Positions 35,407-44,071 of a DNA stretch of 64,000 nt are shown here, one piece after another; position 1 is the first letter of the stretch; each line of letters opens with the position of its first letter. The DNA is taken from positions 124,001 to 188,000 of the forward strand of contig JACPFR010000009.1 of NCBI GenBank assembly GCA_016182905.1, in the 5' to 3' direction. The notes under the pieces are model-generated. The model made no database searches, was not told where the DNA came from, and saw nothing but the letters and a program-made list of their open reading frames with translations. Both the position numbers and the translations under genes were made by a program. Origin of the DNA: Elusimicrobiota bacterium (lineage in GTDB: Bacteria; Elusimicrobiota; Elusimicrobia; UBA1565; UBA9628).

Positions 35407-36905
35407 GACCCGACCTCCTTGCCGTCGATGAAGCAGGCCTTGGAGCCTAGGATCGCGCTGCTGTTGGTCGCCTCGCGGCGTCCCAGCAGGGAGCCCACGA
35501 GCGGTATGCGGTCGCCGACGAGGCCGAAGGTGCGCAGGCCGCACACCTTCACGCCGGGCAGGCCTCGGCTCGTGTCGCGCGCCAGGTCCGAATCCCAGTC
35601 GTTCTCGAGCTGCTCGCGCATCCCGGGGTCGCGGCCCTCCGACAGGTACGGGACGCTGAAATAGAGGACGCGCCGGGTCAACCCCGAGATCCCGCGGCCC
35701 GGATTGACGCTTGCGCCGCCGATCGACGAGGTGTTGCAGCCCTTGATGTCGAGGGTCGCACCTCGGGCCATCTTGCCCTTGAACCGGAAGGCGATCTCGG
35801 CCGCGTCGCCGCTCCACTCGCCGACCGTCATGAGGCCGGGCGCGCCGTGGCCGTACAGCGTGACCTTCGTGAACGCGCCGGCCTTCGCCTTCTTGACGTA
35901 GGCGAGCGCCGGGGCATGATCGCGGAAGGAGACCGGCTGGGGCTCGGAGCCCTCGAAGGTGAAGCCGTAGGCGTCGGACAGCGGATGCCGCACGGAGTCC
36001 TTGACCCGCTCCCACGCGCTCATGGGCTTGGCCGGCACGACGCGCCCGTCGTTGGGAGTTCCGCCCTGCCCCGCCTGGCCGCCGGACGCGTTCGCCGCGA
36101 CGGGGCTTCCGCCCGCGTCCGGTGCCGGGACGACGATGCCGTCGGGCCGGCCCTGGGACTGGGGGAGCTGGACCCCGGGAGCGACCGTGCCGGGAGCGCC
36201 GCGCGCGCCGGCCGTGCCGCCGGTCATGCCGCCGGCCGAGACCGTTCCGGCCGCGGAGGCGGATCCGTCGATGGAACCGCTCCGGGGGCCGCCGGCCTCG
36301 AGGCTCTGGACTTCGCGATCGGGGCCGAACACGGCGGCGTTCCCGGTGCCGCGCCGCTCCCGCAGCCGGCGGGCCCGCTCGATCGCCGCGCCCGCGCCGG
36401 GAACCATCGCGACGGTCCGGTCGCCGGCCGCGATCGAAGCCTCGATCTCACGTCGGATGCCCTGGTCGGCCAAGACCAACGAGGCCTTCTCGGAAGCGTC
36501 AGTGAGGAACGCGAGCGTGGAGGTTTTTTCGGACTCCTTCTTGATCTGGGAGGCGCCCGTCCAGCTCGTCAACGCCGTGCGAAGGCGGGCCTCGCCGGCG
36601 GAGTTCGGAGCGGTCAGGAAGACCAAGGCGGCGAGGCGGCCGGCGTCCTCTTTGGCGGCCCACTCGCGCGCGACGGCGCCCAGCGCGTCGCGGTTCACGC
36701 CGGCGCCGACGAAGCTCTTGCCGGTCGAGTCCGGATCGAGAACGAAGGCCGCGAGGCTTCCGGCCGCCTCGGCGCGCGCGGCGGGGTCCTCGGCGAGCCT
36801 CTTGGCGAGGGCGTCCACGGGAGAGCTCGTGGTCTGCGCGCTCGCGGGGCTCGCGGCCGCGAGCGCGATCGCGACGGTCAGGACGGAGGCGAGGGGTTTC
36901 ATCAT
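35403..36905 (-). CDS. secreted protein with shared N-module and caspase-fold-like (C80/DUF4347-type) C-domain
   Basis: A 500-aa exported protein (signal peptide about 1-23). Residues about 30-200 form a helical module shared with the upstream gene product (both contain SWTGA, the AIERARxLRER helix and FGPxR). A Gly/Ala/Pro linker (about 200-290) leads to a C-terminal domain with LYGHGAPGL (H353) and, 37 residues on, LDIKGCNTSS (C390). The GHG ... GC(N) pattern is that of clan CD peptidase-like folds such as C80 and of DUF4347, which suggests a self-processing or proteolytic domain. ATG at 36905 with GGAG; 21 nt after the upstream stop. Confidence 0.7.
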   Translation of the reverse strand: MMKPLASVLTVAIALAAASPASAQTTSSPVDALAKRLAEDPAARAEAAGSLAAFVLDPDSTGKSFVGAGVNRDALGAVAREWAAKEDAGRLAALVFLTAPNSAGEARLRTALTSWTGASQIKKESEKTSTLAFLTDASEKASLVLADQGIRREIEASIAAGDRTVAMVPGAGAAIERARRLRERRGTGNAAVFGPDREVQSLEAGGPRSGSIDGSASAAGTVSAGGMTGGTAGARGAPGTVAPGVQLPQSQGRPDGIVVPAPDAGGSPVAANASGGQAGQGGTPNDGRVVPAKPMSAWERVKDSVRHPLSDAYGFTFEGSEPQPVSFRDHAPALAYVKKAKAGAFTKVTLYGHGAPGLMTVGEWSGDAAEIAFRFKGKMARGATLDIKGCNTSSIGGASVNPGRGISGLTRRVLYFSVPYLSEGRDPGMREQLENDWDSDLARDTSRGLPGVKVCGLRTFGLVGDRIPLVGSLLGRREATNSSAILGSKACFIDGKEVGS

Positions 36906-36926
36906 GGTCTCCGGGACTCTTATCGG

Positions 36927-38123
36927 CTAAGACTTGGCTCCTTCGCACGTCTTGCGCCAATCGGGCGGGTGCTGGCCGTGCCACGCGCCCTTGATGCCCC
37001 ACTTCGCCTCTTCGAGGGACGGCTTGCTCGTGGGGCGCACGTGCTTGGTCACGGTCTTGAACGGCGTCCAGCCCACGGCCATGAGCAGTTGGACCGGCGT
37101 GCTGTCGCCCCAGCCGTTGGGCTTGGCGGTGGTCGAATAGGAGTAGAGATAGTGCTCCGCGTTGCGCAGGTCGAGGTCGCCGGGGTCGGCTCCGGGGGCG
37201 TTGCGCGCGGCCAGCGCCTGCCCCCAAGCCTCGTCGGGGTCGTATTTCGCCTTGATCAGGAACTTGCAGATAGCCGCCTGCGTGCCTTCGGCGGATTCGC
37301 GGTTGATCGTGCCCTTCCGCGAGTAGGACTCCTGGTTGACGACCGACAGCACCCCGTTGATCACCCGGTCGGCGGGCGTCAGGTCGGCGGGGGTCGGAGG
37401 AGGCACGACGCTCGCCGGCCGGAGCCGGGCGGGCACCGGAGGCCGGAAGGCCGCGGCCGACGTCCCGACGGGGCTGGCCTCGCCCGTCGAGGCCGTTCCG
37501 CCCGAGAGGCCGCGGACGTTCCCGTCCCGGCTCCGGGCGCCGGCGCCGGAGGACGAGCCGCCGGCGGCGCCGGGGTTCCGCTCGGGGCCGAAGACGCCGG
37601 AACCCGAGCGGACGCCCCGCTCCCGCAGCGCGCGGGCGCGCTCGATGGCCGCCCGCGAGCCGGGGCCCGGGGCGCCGGTCTGATCGGAGGCGGAGACGGC
37701 CGCGTCGACCTCCTGACGGACGCGGGGATCGGAGAGGAGCGCCCCCGCCTTCGAGGCGGCGTCTTCGAGGAGGGCGATCGCGGCCTCTTTCTCGCGCGCG
37801 GCGGGGATGCGCCCCGCCCCGGTCCACTTCGACAGGGCCTGGAGCAGGCGCGATTCCCCGCTCGAGCCGGGCCGGGCGACGGACGCGAGCGCGGAGACGC
37901 GGCGCGCGTCGGACTTGGCCGCCCACGAGCGGGCCGCGGCGTCGAGGGCTTCCGCGTTCGCCGCGTCGGAGACGAAGCTCCGCGCGCCGGCGTCCGAGCG
38001 AAGCAGGAAGGCGGACACGCCGTCGGCGTCGGAGGCCGCGGGCGGGGCTTCGCCGGCGTGCGCGGGGGCCGCGGCCGAGAGCATGGCCGTCAACAACGCC
38101 GCGGCGATCAGAGGGGAGGGCAT
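36927..38123 (-). CDS. secreted shared-module protein, unknown C-domain
   Basis: A 398-aa exported protein (signal peptide about 1-23, ending AHA). Residues about 35-190 are paralogous to the same module in the following gene: LLRSDAGARSFVSDAANAEA versus LDPDSTGKSFVGAGVNRDA, and SKWTGAGRIPAAREKE versus TSWTGASQIKKESEK. After a Pro/Ala linker the C-terminal domain (about 250-398) is unrelated to that of its partner; it is Trp- and Lys-rich with AEHYLYSYSTTAKPNGWGDS and one Cys near the end. I do not recognise it. A good TTGACA-N17-TACCCT promoter lies upstream. First gene of a three-gene operon. Confidence 0.68.
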   Translation of the reverse strand: MPSPLIAAALLTAMLSAAAPAHAGEAPPAASDADGVSAFLLRSDAGARSFVSDAANAEALDAAARSWAAKSDARRVSALASVARPGSSGESRLLQALSKWTGAGRIPAAREKEAAIALLEDAASKAGALLSDPRVRQEVDAAVSASDQTGAPGPGSRAAIERARALRERGVRSGSGVFGPERNPGAAGGSSSGAGARSRDGNVRGLSGGTASTGEASPVGTSAAAFRPPVPARLRPASVVPPPTPADLTPADRVINGVLSVVNQESYSRKGTINRESAEGTQAAICKFLIKAKYDPDEAWGQALAARNAPGADPGDLDLRNAEHYLYSYSTTAKPNGWGDSTPVQLLMAVGWTPFKTVTKHVRPTSKPSLEEAKWGIKGAWHGQHPPDWRKTCEGAKS

Positions 38124-38142
38124 GAGGGGGGCCTCTGTCCCC

Positions 38143-38171
38143 AGGGTAGCCCCCGGGCCTTGATTTGTCAA
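38143..38171 (-). promoter_or_regulatory. promoter TTGACA-N17-TACCCT within shared palindrome CCTTGATTTGTCAA
   Basis: On the minus strand TTGACA (38166-38171), 17 bp, TACCCT (38143-38148). The -35 box lies in CCTTGATTTGTCAA (38158-38171), a sequence also present at the promoters of 55.05 kb. The rightward gene tilS starts 16 bp beyond, so both genes may share this control point. Confidence 0.65.
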
Positions 38172-38186
38172 TAGGAATAAGGCATC

Positions 38187-38945
38187 TTGCTCGTCGGAGA
38201 TACCCCCCTGAAACGCAAGGAATTCGCCGCCCGCGTCTGGTCCAAGCTCGTGGCCTTCGAGGCCGAGCAGCGCTTCCTGACGCCGGGGCGGAAAGTGCTG
38301 GCCGCGGTGTCGGGCGGCCCGGATTCGGTGTGCCTGGCGCATTGGCTCTCGGTCCAGGCCCGCAAGAAAGGCCTGGCCGTGACTTTGGTGCACGTCCATC
38401 ACGGCCTGCGCGGACGCGCCGCCGACGCCGACGCCCGCTTCGTCGAGAGGCTGGGCGCGACGCTCGGCCTCCCGGTCATGGTCGTCCACGCGCCGGTGCG
38501 GGCGCTCGCGGCCGAGCGCGGCCTCGGGCTCGAGGAGGCGGGCCGCAAGGCGCGCTACCGCGCGCTCGGCGAGAAGGCGCGGCGCGGGCGCTTCACCGCC
38601 GTCGCCACCGGCCACCAGCTCGACGACCAGGCGGAGACCGTGCTCCTCCATCTCCTGCGCGGCACGAGCCTGGAGGGGCTCGGCGGCATCCCGGCGCGGC
38701 GGCCGCTGCGCGCCGGCGTCGAGCTGATCCGCCCCCTCCTGCCGCTGACCCGCGCCGAGGTGCGGCTCTATCTCGACATGCATGGGCTCGACTGGCGGGA
38801 GGACGCGACCAACGCCGACCCGAAGTTCACGCGCAACTGGGTGCGTCGCGAGGTCCTGCCCCTCCTCGAGAAGCGCGCGCCCGGGGTCAAGGGCCGCCTG
38901 GCCGCGATCGCGGCCAAGGTCCGGGCCGCGACCGGGCGCGGCTGA
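38187..38945 (+). CDS. tilS: tRNA(Ile)-lysidine synthase TilS, short form
   Basis: A 252-aa N-type ATP pyrophosphatase that converts C34 of the CAU tRNA-Ile to lysidine, needed for AUA decoding. The PP-loop VLAAVSGGPDSVCLAHWL begins about residue 37; LVHVHHGLRG, GHQLDDQAETVLLHLLRG and RPLLPLTRAEV follow. It stops after the core, lacking the C-terminal substrate-binding domains of E. coli TilS, as in many short bacterial forms. The start is uncertain: TTG 38187 (used here), CTG 38208 after GGAG, or GTG 38250 are all in frame. Confidence 0.9.
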   Translation: MLVGDTPLKRKEFAARVWSKLVAFEAEQRFLTPGRKVLAAVSGGPDSVCLAHWLSVQARKKGLAVTLVHVHHGLRGRAADADARFVERLGATLGLPVMVVHAPVRALAAERGLGLEEAGRKARYRALGEKARRGRFTAVATGHQLDDQAETVLLHLLRGTSLEGLGGIPARRPLRAGVELIRPLLPLTRAEVRLYLDMHGLDWREDATNADPKFTRNWVRREVLPLLEKRAPGVKGRLAAIAAKVRAATGRG

Positions 38946-38988
38946 CGCCGCCTTGCGTAAACCCGACAGGTCTGCTATTTAAGGACAC

Positions 38989-39882
38989 ATGGAAGAGAAC
39001 CAAGCCGCCCCGGCCGATCAGCCCGCCGCACCCTCCGCCTCCGAACCCGCGCGCGCCGGCTTCTGGGTCCGCGGCGGCGCCCTCGCCGTCGATACCTTGA
39101 TCCTCGGGCTGTGCTTCTTCCTCCCGATCCACGGCCTCGGCTACCTCGTCGGCTTCGTCTACAAGGTCATCTTCACCTCGCAGGGCGGCCAGACGCCGGG
39201 CAAGATGGCGGCCGGCATCAAGGTCGTCACCGTCGACGGCAGGCCCGTAAGCGTCGGCCGCGCGATCGGGCGCACGCTGGCGGAATGGCTCAGCGCCATG
39301 GTCGTCATGATCGGCTACTTCGTCGCCGGCCTCTCGGACAAGCGCGCCCTGCACGACTACATCGCGGGCACGCGCGTCGTCTACGTCGAGGGCGTCGGCG
39401 CGGGGCGCAAGGCCGCGTTCGCCTGCCTCGGCGTGCTCGCCGTCTTCATGTTCATCGGCTCGATCGGCGCCTTGTCGCTCGGCGCGGTCGGCGGCTTCGG
39501 CAAGTTCAAGTCCCTGAAGGTCAAGTCCGGAGAGGGCGCGACGAAGGGCAACCTCGGCGCGCTGCGCTCCGCGGCCTCGATCTATTACGGCGACACGGAG
39601 GGCTCCTACCCCGCGACGCTCGACGCGCTCGTCGACCCCAAGTACGTCCCGTCGATGCCGAAGACCAAGGTCGCCGACCATCCGGAGACCGACGCGGTGA
39701 CCCTCTACGGCGCCGAGGTCTGCACCGGCAAGACGGAGTACGGCTCCGAGATCGACGCCTCCAAGCTCAAGGACACCGGCGGCTGGGGCTACGTCGCGGA
39801 CCCGAAGGCGGTCTGCTGGGGACAGGTCTTCGTGGACTGCACGCACCAGGACTCGAAGGGCAAGCGCTGGCCGGAGTACTAG
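38989..39882 (+). CDS. RDD-family membrane domain fused to a pseudopilin-like domain
   Basis: A 297-aa protein. Residues about 20-150 form an RDD domain with two or three membrane helices (VRGGALAVDTLILGL, GGQTPGKMAAGIKVV, SDKRALHDYIAGTRVVYV). A further helix (about 143-168) leads to a C-terminal domain that reads like the globular part of a type IV pilin or pseudopilin: ATKGNLGALRSAASIYYGDTEGSYPATLDALV and YVPSMPKTKV, with two pairs of cysteines later. No prepilin cleavage site is present, so the pilin-like domain is anchored by the RDD part. AAGGA lies close to the ATG. Its TAG overlaps the TAG of the convergent cyclophilin gene in one CTAG. Confidence 0.75.
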   Translation: MEENQAAPADQPAAPSASEPARAGFWVRGGALAVDTLILGLCFFLPIHGLGYLVGFVYKVIFTSQGGQTPGKMAAGIKVVTVDGRPVSVGRAIGRTLAEWLSAMVVMIGYFVAGLSDKRALHDYIAGTRVVYVEGVGAGRKAAFACLGVLAVFMFIGSIGALSLGAVGGFGKFKSLKVKSGEGATKGNLGALRSAASIYYGDTEGSYPATLDALVDPKYVPSMPKTKVADHPETDAVTLYGAEVCTGKTEYGSEIDASKLKDTGGWGYVADPKAVCWGQVFVDCTHQDSKGKRWPEY

Positions 39883-40418
39883 GGCCGGGAGAGGACGATC
39901 TTGAAGGACTTCAGCACCGGCGGGTCGTAGGGCCGGTCGATCCCGTCCTTCGTCTCGCGCGGCACCGCCGCGATCGCGTTCGCGACCTCGAGGCCCTCGA
40001 CGAGCTCGCCGAACATCGTGTGCAGGCCGTCGAGGTCGGGCGCGGGCCCGAGCGTGATGAAGAACTGGGTCTGGGAAGTCCCCGGCCCCCAGCTCGCCAT
40101 GCCGAGCAGGCCGGGCTTGTCGAAGCGGTCGCCGGGACGGATCTCGTCGGGAACCGGGAGGTTCGGGTCGCCCTGCCCGGTCCCGATCGGATCGCCGGTC
40201 TGGATCAGGAAGCCCGGCGCCACGCGGTGGAAGATCAGGCCGTTGTAAAAAGGCTTAGGGCGCCCGGCCAGCGCGCGCAGATGCGCGATCGTCTTCGGAG
40301 CGCGGTCCGGGTACAGGCGCGCGACCATGCGGCCCTTCGAGGTCTCCAGGACCGCGAACGGCCCGGCCGGCTTGCAGCCGGCGGCGAGCAGCAGCGCCGC
40401 GAGCGCCAGCCGCGTCAC
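39879..40418 (-). CDS. cyclophilin-type peptidyl-prolyl isomerase lipoprotein
   Basis: A 179-aa PPIase with a lipoprotein signal (LALAALLLAAGC, lipidated Cys about residue 14), so it probably acts in the periplasm. Cyclophilin core motifs: FYNGLIFHRVAPGFLIQTGDP with the catalytic Arg, LLGMASWGPGTSQTQFFITLGPAPDLDGLHTMFGELVEG. Length is normal. The GTG start overlaps the nnrE TGA (GTGA). Convergent with the RDD gene, sharing a CTAG at the stops. Confidence 0.92.
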   Translation of the reverse strand: MTRLALAALLLAAGCKPAGPFAVLETSKGRMVARLYPDRAPKTIAHLRALAGRPKPFYNGLIFHRVAPGFLIQTGDPIGTGQGDPNLPVPDEIRPGDRFDKPGLLGMASWGPGTSQTQFFITLGPAPDLDGLHTMFGELVEGLEVANAIAAVPRETKDGIDRPYDPPVLKSFKIVLSRP

Positions 40419-41143
40419 TTGGCGGCGCGGCCCTTGAGCAGAGCCGCCGGGTAGCCGATGTCGAGGACCTTGAGGACGCCGACCGAGGCCTTCGCGTGCG
40501 GAGCGAGCAGGCCGCGCTTGGGCAGGCCCAAGGTCAAGGTCATGTCCGCGACGACGTACACGCCGCTGTGATAGCCGGTGTCGGGGTGGATGCCCGAGGG
40601 GATGTCGACGGCGACGACCGGCTTCTTGGCGGCCGTCATCTCGCGGATCATGTGATGGATGGCGCCGGCGGGCTTGCCGGTGGCGCCGGTCCCGAGCAAA
40701 GCGTCGATCACGAGATGGCACCAAGCCAGCGCCTTGTCGAGCCCCGAGCCGGGGCCGGCGGAGGTGATAGTGACGCCGGCGGCCTGGGCGCGCGCGAGGT
40801 TGACGCTGACGAGCTCCGGGTATTTCCCCGCGCCGTCGTTCTTGGGAGGGCAGAGGAACGCCGCCACCGTGGCTCCCCCCTCGGCCAGATAGCGCGCCGC
40901 GACGAGGCCGTCCCCGCCGTTGGCGCCGCGGCCGCAGCAGACGACGATCTTCGCCTGCTCGACCGACAGGCCCTTCTCGGCGAGGAAGGCCGCGCACTCG
41001 GCGGCGACGGCCCTGCCGGCGTTCTCCATCAGGTCGAGGGCCTTGAGGCCGTGCTTCTGCGTCGCGGCGAGGTCGAGCTCGCGCATCGCCGCGGCGCCGA
41101 CGACGGGCAGGCCTTCCCAGACGTCGGGAATGGGCTCCTTCAT
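40415..41143 (-). CDS. nnrE: NAD(P)H-hydrate epimerase
   Basis: A 242-aa single-domain YjeF_N protein that interconverts R and S forms of hydrated NAD(P)H so that the dehydratase can repair them. Seen are MRELDLAATQKHGLKALDLMENAGRAVA, the nucleotide-binding VCCGRGANGGDGLVAARYL, VIDALLGTGATG and VAVDIPSGIHPDTG. The C-terminal NnrD dehydratase domain found in many bacterial fusions is absent and no separate nnrD is in the window. Its ATG shares a base with the upstream TGA (TGATG). Confidence 0.93.
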   Translation of the reverse strand: MKEPIPDVWEGLPVVGAAAMRELDLAATQKHGLKALDLMENAGRAVAAECAAFLAEKGLSVEQAKIVVCCGRGANGGDGLVAARYLAEGGATVAAFLCPPKNDGAGKYPELVSVNLARAQAAGVTITSAGPGSGLDKALAWCHLVIDALLGTGATGKPAGAIHHMIREMTAAKKPVVAVDIPSGIHPDTGYHSGVYVVADMTLTLGLPKRGLLAPHAKASVGVLKVLDIGYPAALLKGRAAK

Positions 41144-41718
41144 CAGCCCCAGGAGCGCAGCGCGGCGAGCACCCAGCCGAGCGTCGCGAGGAAGGCCATC
41201 AGGAGGACGACGAGCACGCACGCGAGGTAGGGCAGGCCCAAGGTCAGCCACGCCCGTCCGCCGCTGATGCCGTACTCGTCGCGGATGCCCCGCGCCTTGT
41301 AGGACAGGGACCACAGCCCGACGAAGAAGAAGACGAGGCGCAGGCTCCAGGCGGGGTTCGAGAACGCCGACTGGCAGACGAGCACGAGCGGCACCGCCGT
41401 CAGCCACGCGAGCTCGGACAGGCCGAGGTGGACGAACAGGGCGCGGGCGTCGCCGTGCGCTCCGCCGAGCTCGAGGATGAGATGCAGCAGCGCGGTCGCC
41501 GTGAAGGTCATGACCGAATGCCACAGCAGCGCCAGCGCGAGGCCGGGCCAGCCGAACGGGAAGCTCGTGCGGCCGGCGAGCGCGTGCGCGACGTACAGGC
41601 TGGCCGCGCCGAGCAGGAGGGCGAGCAGGCCCAGCGCCGCGGGGCGCCGCTGGCGGATCAGGGCCGAGGCGTGCGCCCGGTCCTCGAAATAGTCGTAGAC
41701 GAGCTCGACGGCGTCCAT
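41143..41718 (-). CDS. Yip1-family-like membrane protein
   Basis: A 191-aa inner-membrane protein with five predicted helices (about 28-50, 58-85, 93-113, 122-140, 158-188) and the short N-terminal segment DAVELVYDYFEDRAHA. The helix pattern and length fit the Yip1/YIPF-like family of bacteria; function unknown. It lies one nt after sppA and overlaps nnrE by one nt, in the sppA-Yip1-nnrE-cyclophilin unit. Confidence 0.65.
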   Translation of the reverse strand: MDAVELVYDYFEDRAHASALIRQRRPAALGLLALLLGAASLYVAHALAGRTSFPFGWPGLALALLWHSVMTFTATALLHLILELGGAHGDARALFVHLGLSELAWLTAVPLVLVCQSAFSNPAWSLRLVFFFVGLWSLSYKARGIRDEYGISGGRAWLTLGLPYLACVLVVLLMAFLATLGWVLAALRSWG

Positions 41719-41719
41719 C

Positions 41720-42757
41720 CTACCAGCCCCCGGACCAGGCGTAGAGCAGGCCGCGAGGGATCGCGCGGCCCGCGTCGACCGTCACGCCCGCGGCGCCGAG
41801 CCCGAAGGTCAGGCGCGCGCGCGTCTCGAGCAGCTCGAAGATGTCGTTGAGCTTCTCCGTGTCGCGGCGCACCTTCGGCTTCTCGTCCTTGATGCCGCCG
41901 AGCTCGGCCGCGAGCTTGGTCGCGTCGAGGGAGTCGCCGAGCACGTCGACGAGGCCGAGCTCCTTGGCCTGGTTGCCGGAGTAGATGCGCCCGTCGGCGA
42001 GCGGCTTGACCTGCTCGACCGTCATCTTGCGCCCGTCGGCGACGGCCTGCACGAACTGCCCGTAGGCGTCGTCGATGAGGGACTGGAGGATCTGCCGCTC
42101 TTCCGGAGTCATCGGGCGCGCGGGCGAGCCGATGTCCTTGTGCTTGCCGGACTTGATCGGGTCCTGCTTGTAGCCGACCTTCTGGAACAGCCCCTCCAGG
42201 TTCGAGACGGAGAAGATCACGCCGATCGAGCCCGTGAGCGTCCCGGGATGCGCGACGATCTTGTCGCAGGCCGCGCCGAGGTAGTAGCCGCCGGAGGCGG
42301 AGACGTCGCCGAACAGCGCCACGAAGGGGATCTTCTTCTCCTTCTTCACGCGGAGTATGCGCATGTAGATCTCCTGCACGGCGCCGACGCTGCCGCCGGG
42401 AGAGTTGATGTCGAGGACGATGGCCTTCACGCCCTTCGTCTCGGCGAGCTGCTCGATGCGGCGCGCCCACTGCTCGGCGCCGCGCTCCCAGGGCTTGCCC
42501 GACTCCGAGGCCATGATCGGCCCGCGGATCGAGACCCAGCCGACGGTGTCCTTCGGCTTCAGGTTCAGCAGGCTCTTCGCGCCGCCGTCGCGGGCCTTCG
42601 GCGCGTCGCTGCGGGCGCGCACGACGAGGACGACCGCCGCCAACAGCGAGGCGGCGTGCAGGACGATCAGCGCGGCGATCAGGCGGCGCTTGACCCGGCG
42701 CGGGCTGAGCTGGTGCGGCTCGAGGGGCGCGCCGGGATTCTCGGGGATCGGGTCCAT
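41720..42757 (-). CDS. sppA: signal peptide peptidase SppA (S49)
   Basis: A 345-aa membrane serine protease that degrades cleaved signal peptides. An N-terminal cytoplasmic tail and one membrane helix (about 25-47) precede the S49 domain: VLDINSPGGSVGAVQEIY, nucleophile Ser in GDVSASGGYYLG (about S155), GTLTGSIGVI, and the general-base Lys in the IKSGKHKDIGSP segment (about residues 201-212). Length matches the short SppA form. AAGGAG lies upstream of the ATG, 9 nt after the GGDEF gene. Confidence 0.94.
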   Translation of the reverse strand: MDPIPENPGAPLEPHQLSPRRVKRRLIAALIVLHAASLLAAVVLVVRARSDAPKARDGGAKSLLNLKPKDTVGWVSIRGPIMASESGKPWERGAEQWARRIEQLAETKGVKAIVLDINSPGGSVGAVQEIYMRILRVKKEKKIPFVALFGDVSASGGYYLGAACDKIVAHPGTLTGSIGVIFSVSNLEGLFQKVGYKQDPIKSGKHKDIGSPARPMTPEERQILQSLIDDAYGQFVQAVADGRKMTVEQVKPLADGRIYSGNQAKELGLVDVLGDSLDATKLAAELGGIKDEKPKVRRDTEKLNDIFELLETRARLTFGLGAAGVTVDAGRAIPRGLLYAWSGGW

Positions 42758-42766
42758 GAAAGCTCC

Positions 42767-44071
42767 TTAGTTCGTGCGGCGCAGGGCGTCGCTGTCGACG
42801 ACCCTGTTGCGTCCGTTCGCCTTGGCCGAGTACAAAGCCGAGTCGGCCCTGGCGATCAACTCCTCGGGCGTCGACGCGTCGCGCGGGAAGTGTGACACCC
42901 CGATCGAGATCGTCACCCTCAGCTCCTCGAAGCCGACCGAGAACAGCTCGGCCTCGATCGCCGCCCGGATCGCCTCGGCCTTGCGCAGGGCGCCGGCCGG
43001 CTCGGCCCGGGGCAGGACGATAGCAAACTCCTCGCCGCCGTAGCGCGCCACGAAGTCGGTGTCGTAGACGAGCGAGTTGAGGACCGCCCCGAGACGCTTC
43101 AAGACCTGGTCGCCGAAGGGATGGCCGTAGCGGTCGTTCAAGCTCTTGAAATGGTCGATGTCGAGGAGCATCAGTCCGAAGGTGGTCTTGAAGGTCTTGG
43201 CCCGGACGAGCTCCTCGGAGATCTTCTTGTCGAAGGCGCCCCGGCGCCGCACGCCGGTGAGGCCGTCGATCTCGGAGAGGCGCTCGACCTCCTGGAACAG
43301 CTTGACGCGCCTGAAGGCCACGCCGAGCTCGGAGACGAAGGACTGCGTCTTCGCCAGCCACGCCTCGGAGGACGATCCTTCCGGGACGCGCGCGTACAAG
43401 TAGCCCAATATCTCGTTTCCCTCTCGGATCGGCACTCCGACGGCGCGCTCGGGCTTCTCGAAGGCGCGCGGCGAGGCCGCGGCCGCGCCCTGCTCCTGCA
43501 GCAGGCGCTCGAGGGTCGCCCAGGCGGCGCCGGGCGAGGCGCGCAGGCCGCGCACGGCCAGGGGCCGGATCTCGCCCTCGCCGCGCAGGCCCGCGACGTA
43601 CAGCGCGTACTCGACGCGCGGGCCGAAGTACTGCTCGAGCGCGCCTTCCACGCGGGGCCGCGCCTCCTCCCACGACATCGCCTCGGACAGGCTCTTGACC
43701 ATGCCGTACAGGGCCGACGCCTCCCGGTGCGCGAGCTCGGCGTCGAGCCCGCGGGCCTTGAGGCCGCGGAGCTCCTCGGCCATGCGCGCGCGCTGGGCGC
43801 GGACGCCCGCCAGGCGCTCGGCGAGGGAGTTCCGTTCGGCCTCGCGCCGCCGGGCGAGCTGCCACGCGAACGCCGTGCCGGCGATCGCCCACGCCGCGGT
43901 CAGCGCGGCGCCGGCGCGCGCGCCCTCGAGGGCCGACGCGAGCAGAGCGGCTCCGGCCGCGAGGGACACGGCGAACAGGAAAGCGGCCGCGGCGGGACGC
44001 CGGGGGTAGGCCGCCCACAGCGCGAGCGGGGGCAGCACGGCGACGGCGGCGGCCGCCCAGTCCGGCCTCAT
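42767..44071 (-). CDS. GAF-GGDEF diguanylate cyclase (membrane)
   Basis: A 434-aa protein: two or three N-terminal membrane helices (about 5-65), a coiled coil (about 75-105), a GAF-like sensor domain (about 110-265) and a C-terminal GGDEF domain (about 270-434) with LMLLDIDHFKSLNDRYGHPFGDQVLKRLG and the active motif RYGGEEFAIVLPR. It should make cyclic di-GMP. No EAL domain is seen. The ATG overlaps the TGA of the upstream GGDEF gene (ATGA), so the two are translated in tandem. The following gene is sppA. Confidence 0.92.
   Translation of the reverse strand: MRPDWAAAAVAVLPPLALWAAYPRRPAAAAFLFAVSLAAGAALLASALEGARAGAALTAAWAIAGTAFAWQLARRREAERNSLAERLAGVRAQRARMAEELRGLKARGLDAELAHREASALYGMVKSLSEAMSWEEARPRVEGALEQYFGPRVEYALYVAGLRGEGEIRPLAVRGLRASPGAAWATLERLLQEQGAAAASPRAFEKPERAVGVPIREGNEILGYLYARVPEGSSSEAWLAKTQSFVSELGVAFRRVKLFQEVERLSEIDGLTGVRRRGAFDKKISEELVRAKTFKTTFGLMLLDIDHFKSLNDRYGHPFGDQVLKRLGAVLNSLVYDTDFVARYGGEEFAIVLPRAEPAGALRKAEAIRAAIEAELFSVGFEELRVTISIGVSHFPRDASTPEELIARADSALYSAKANGRNRVVDSDALRRTN

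Noticed and set aside
38160-38190. A firm promoter for tilS with TTGATT as -35
   Set aside because: The hexamer at 17 bp is CATCTT, too weak, and the start codon of tilS itself is uncertain, so it is left as a possibility only.
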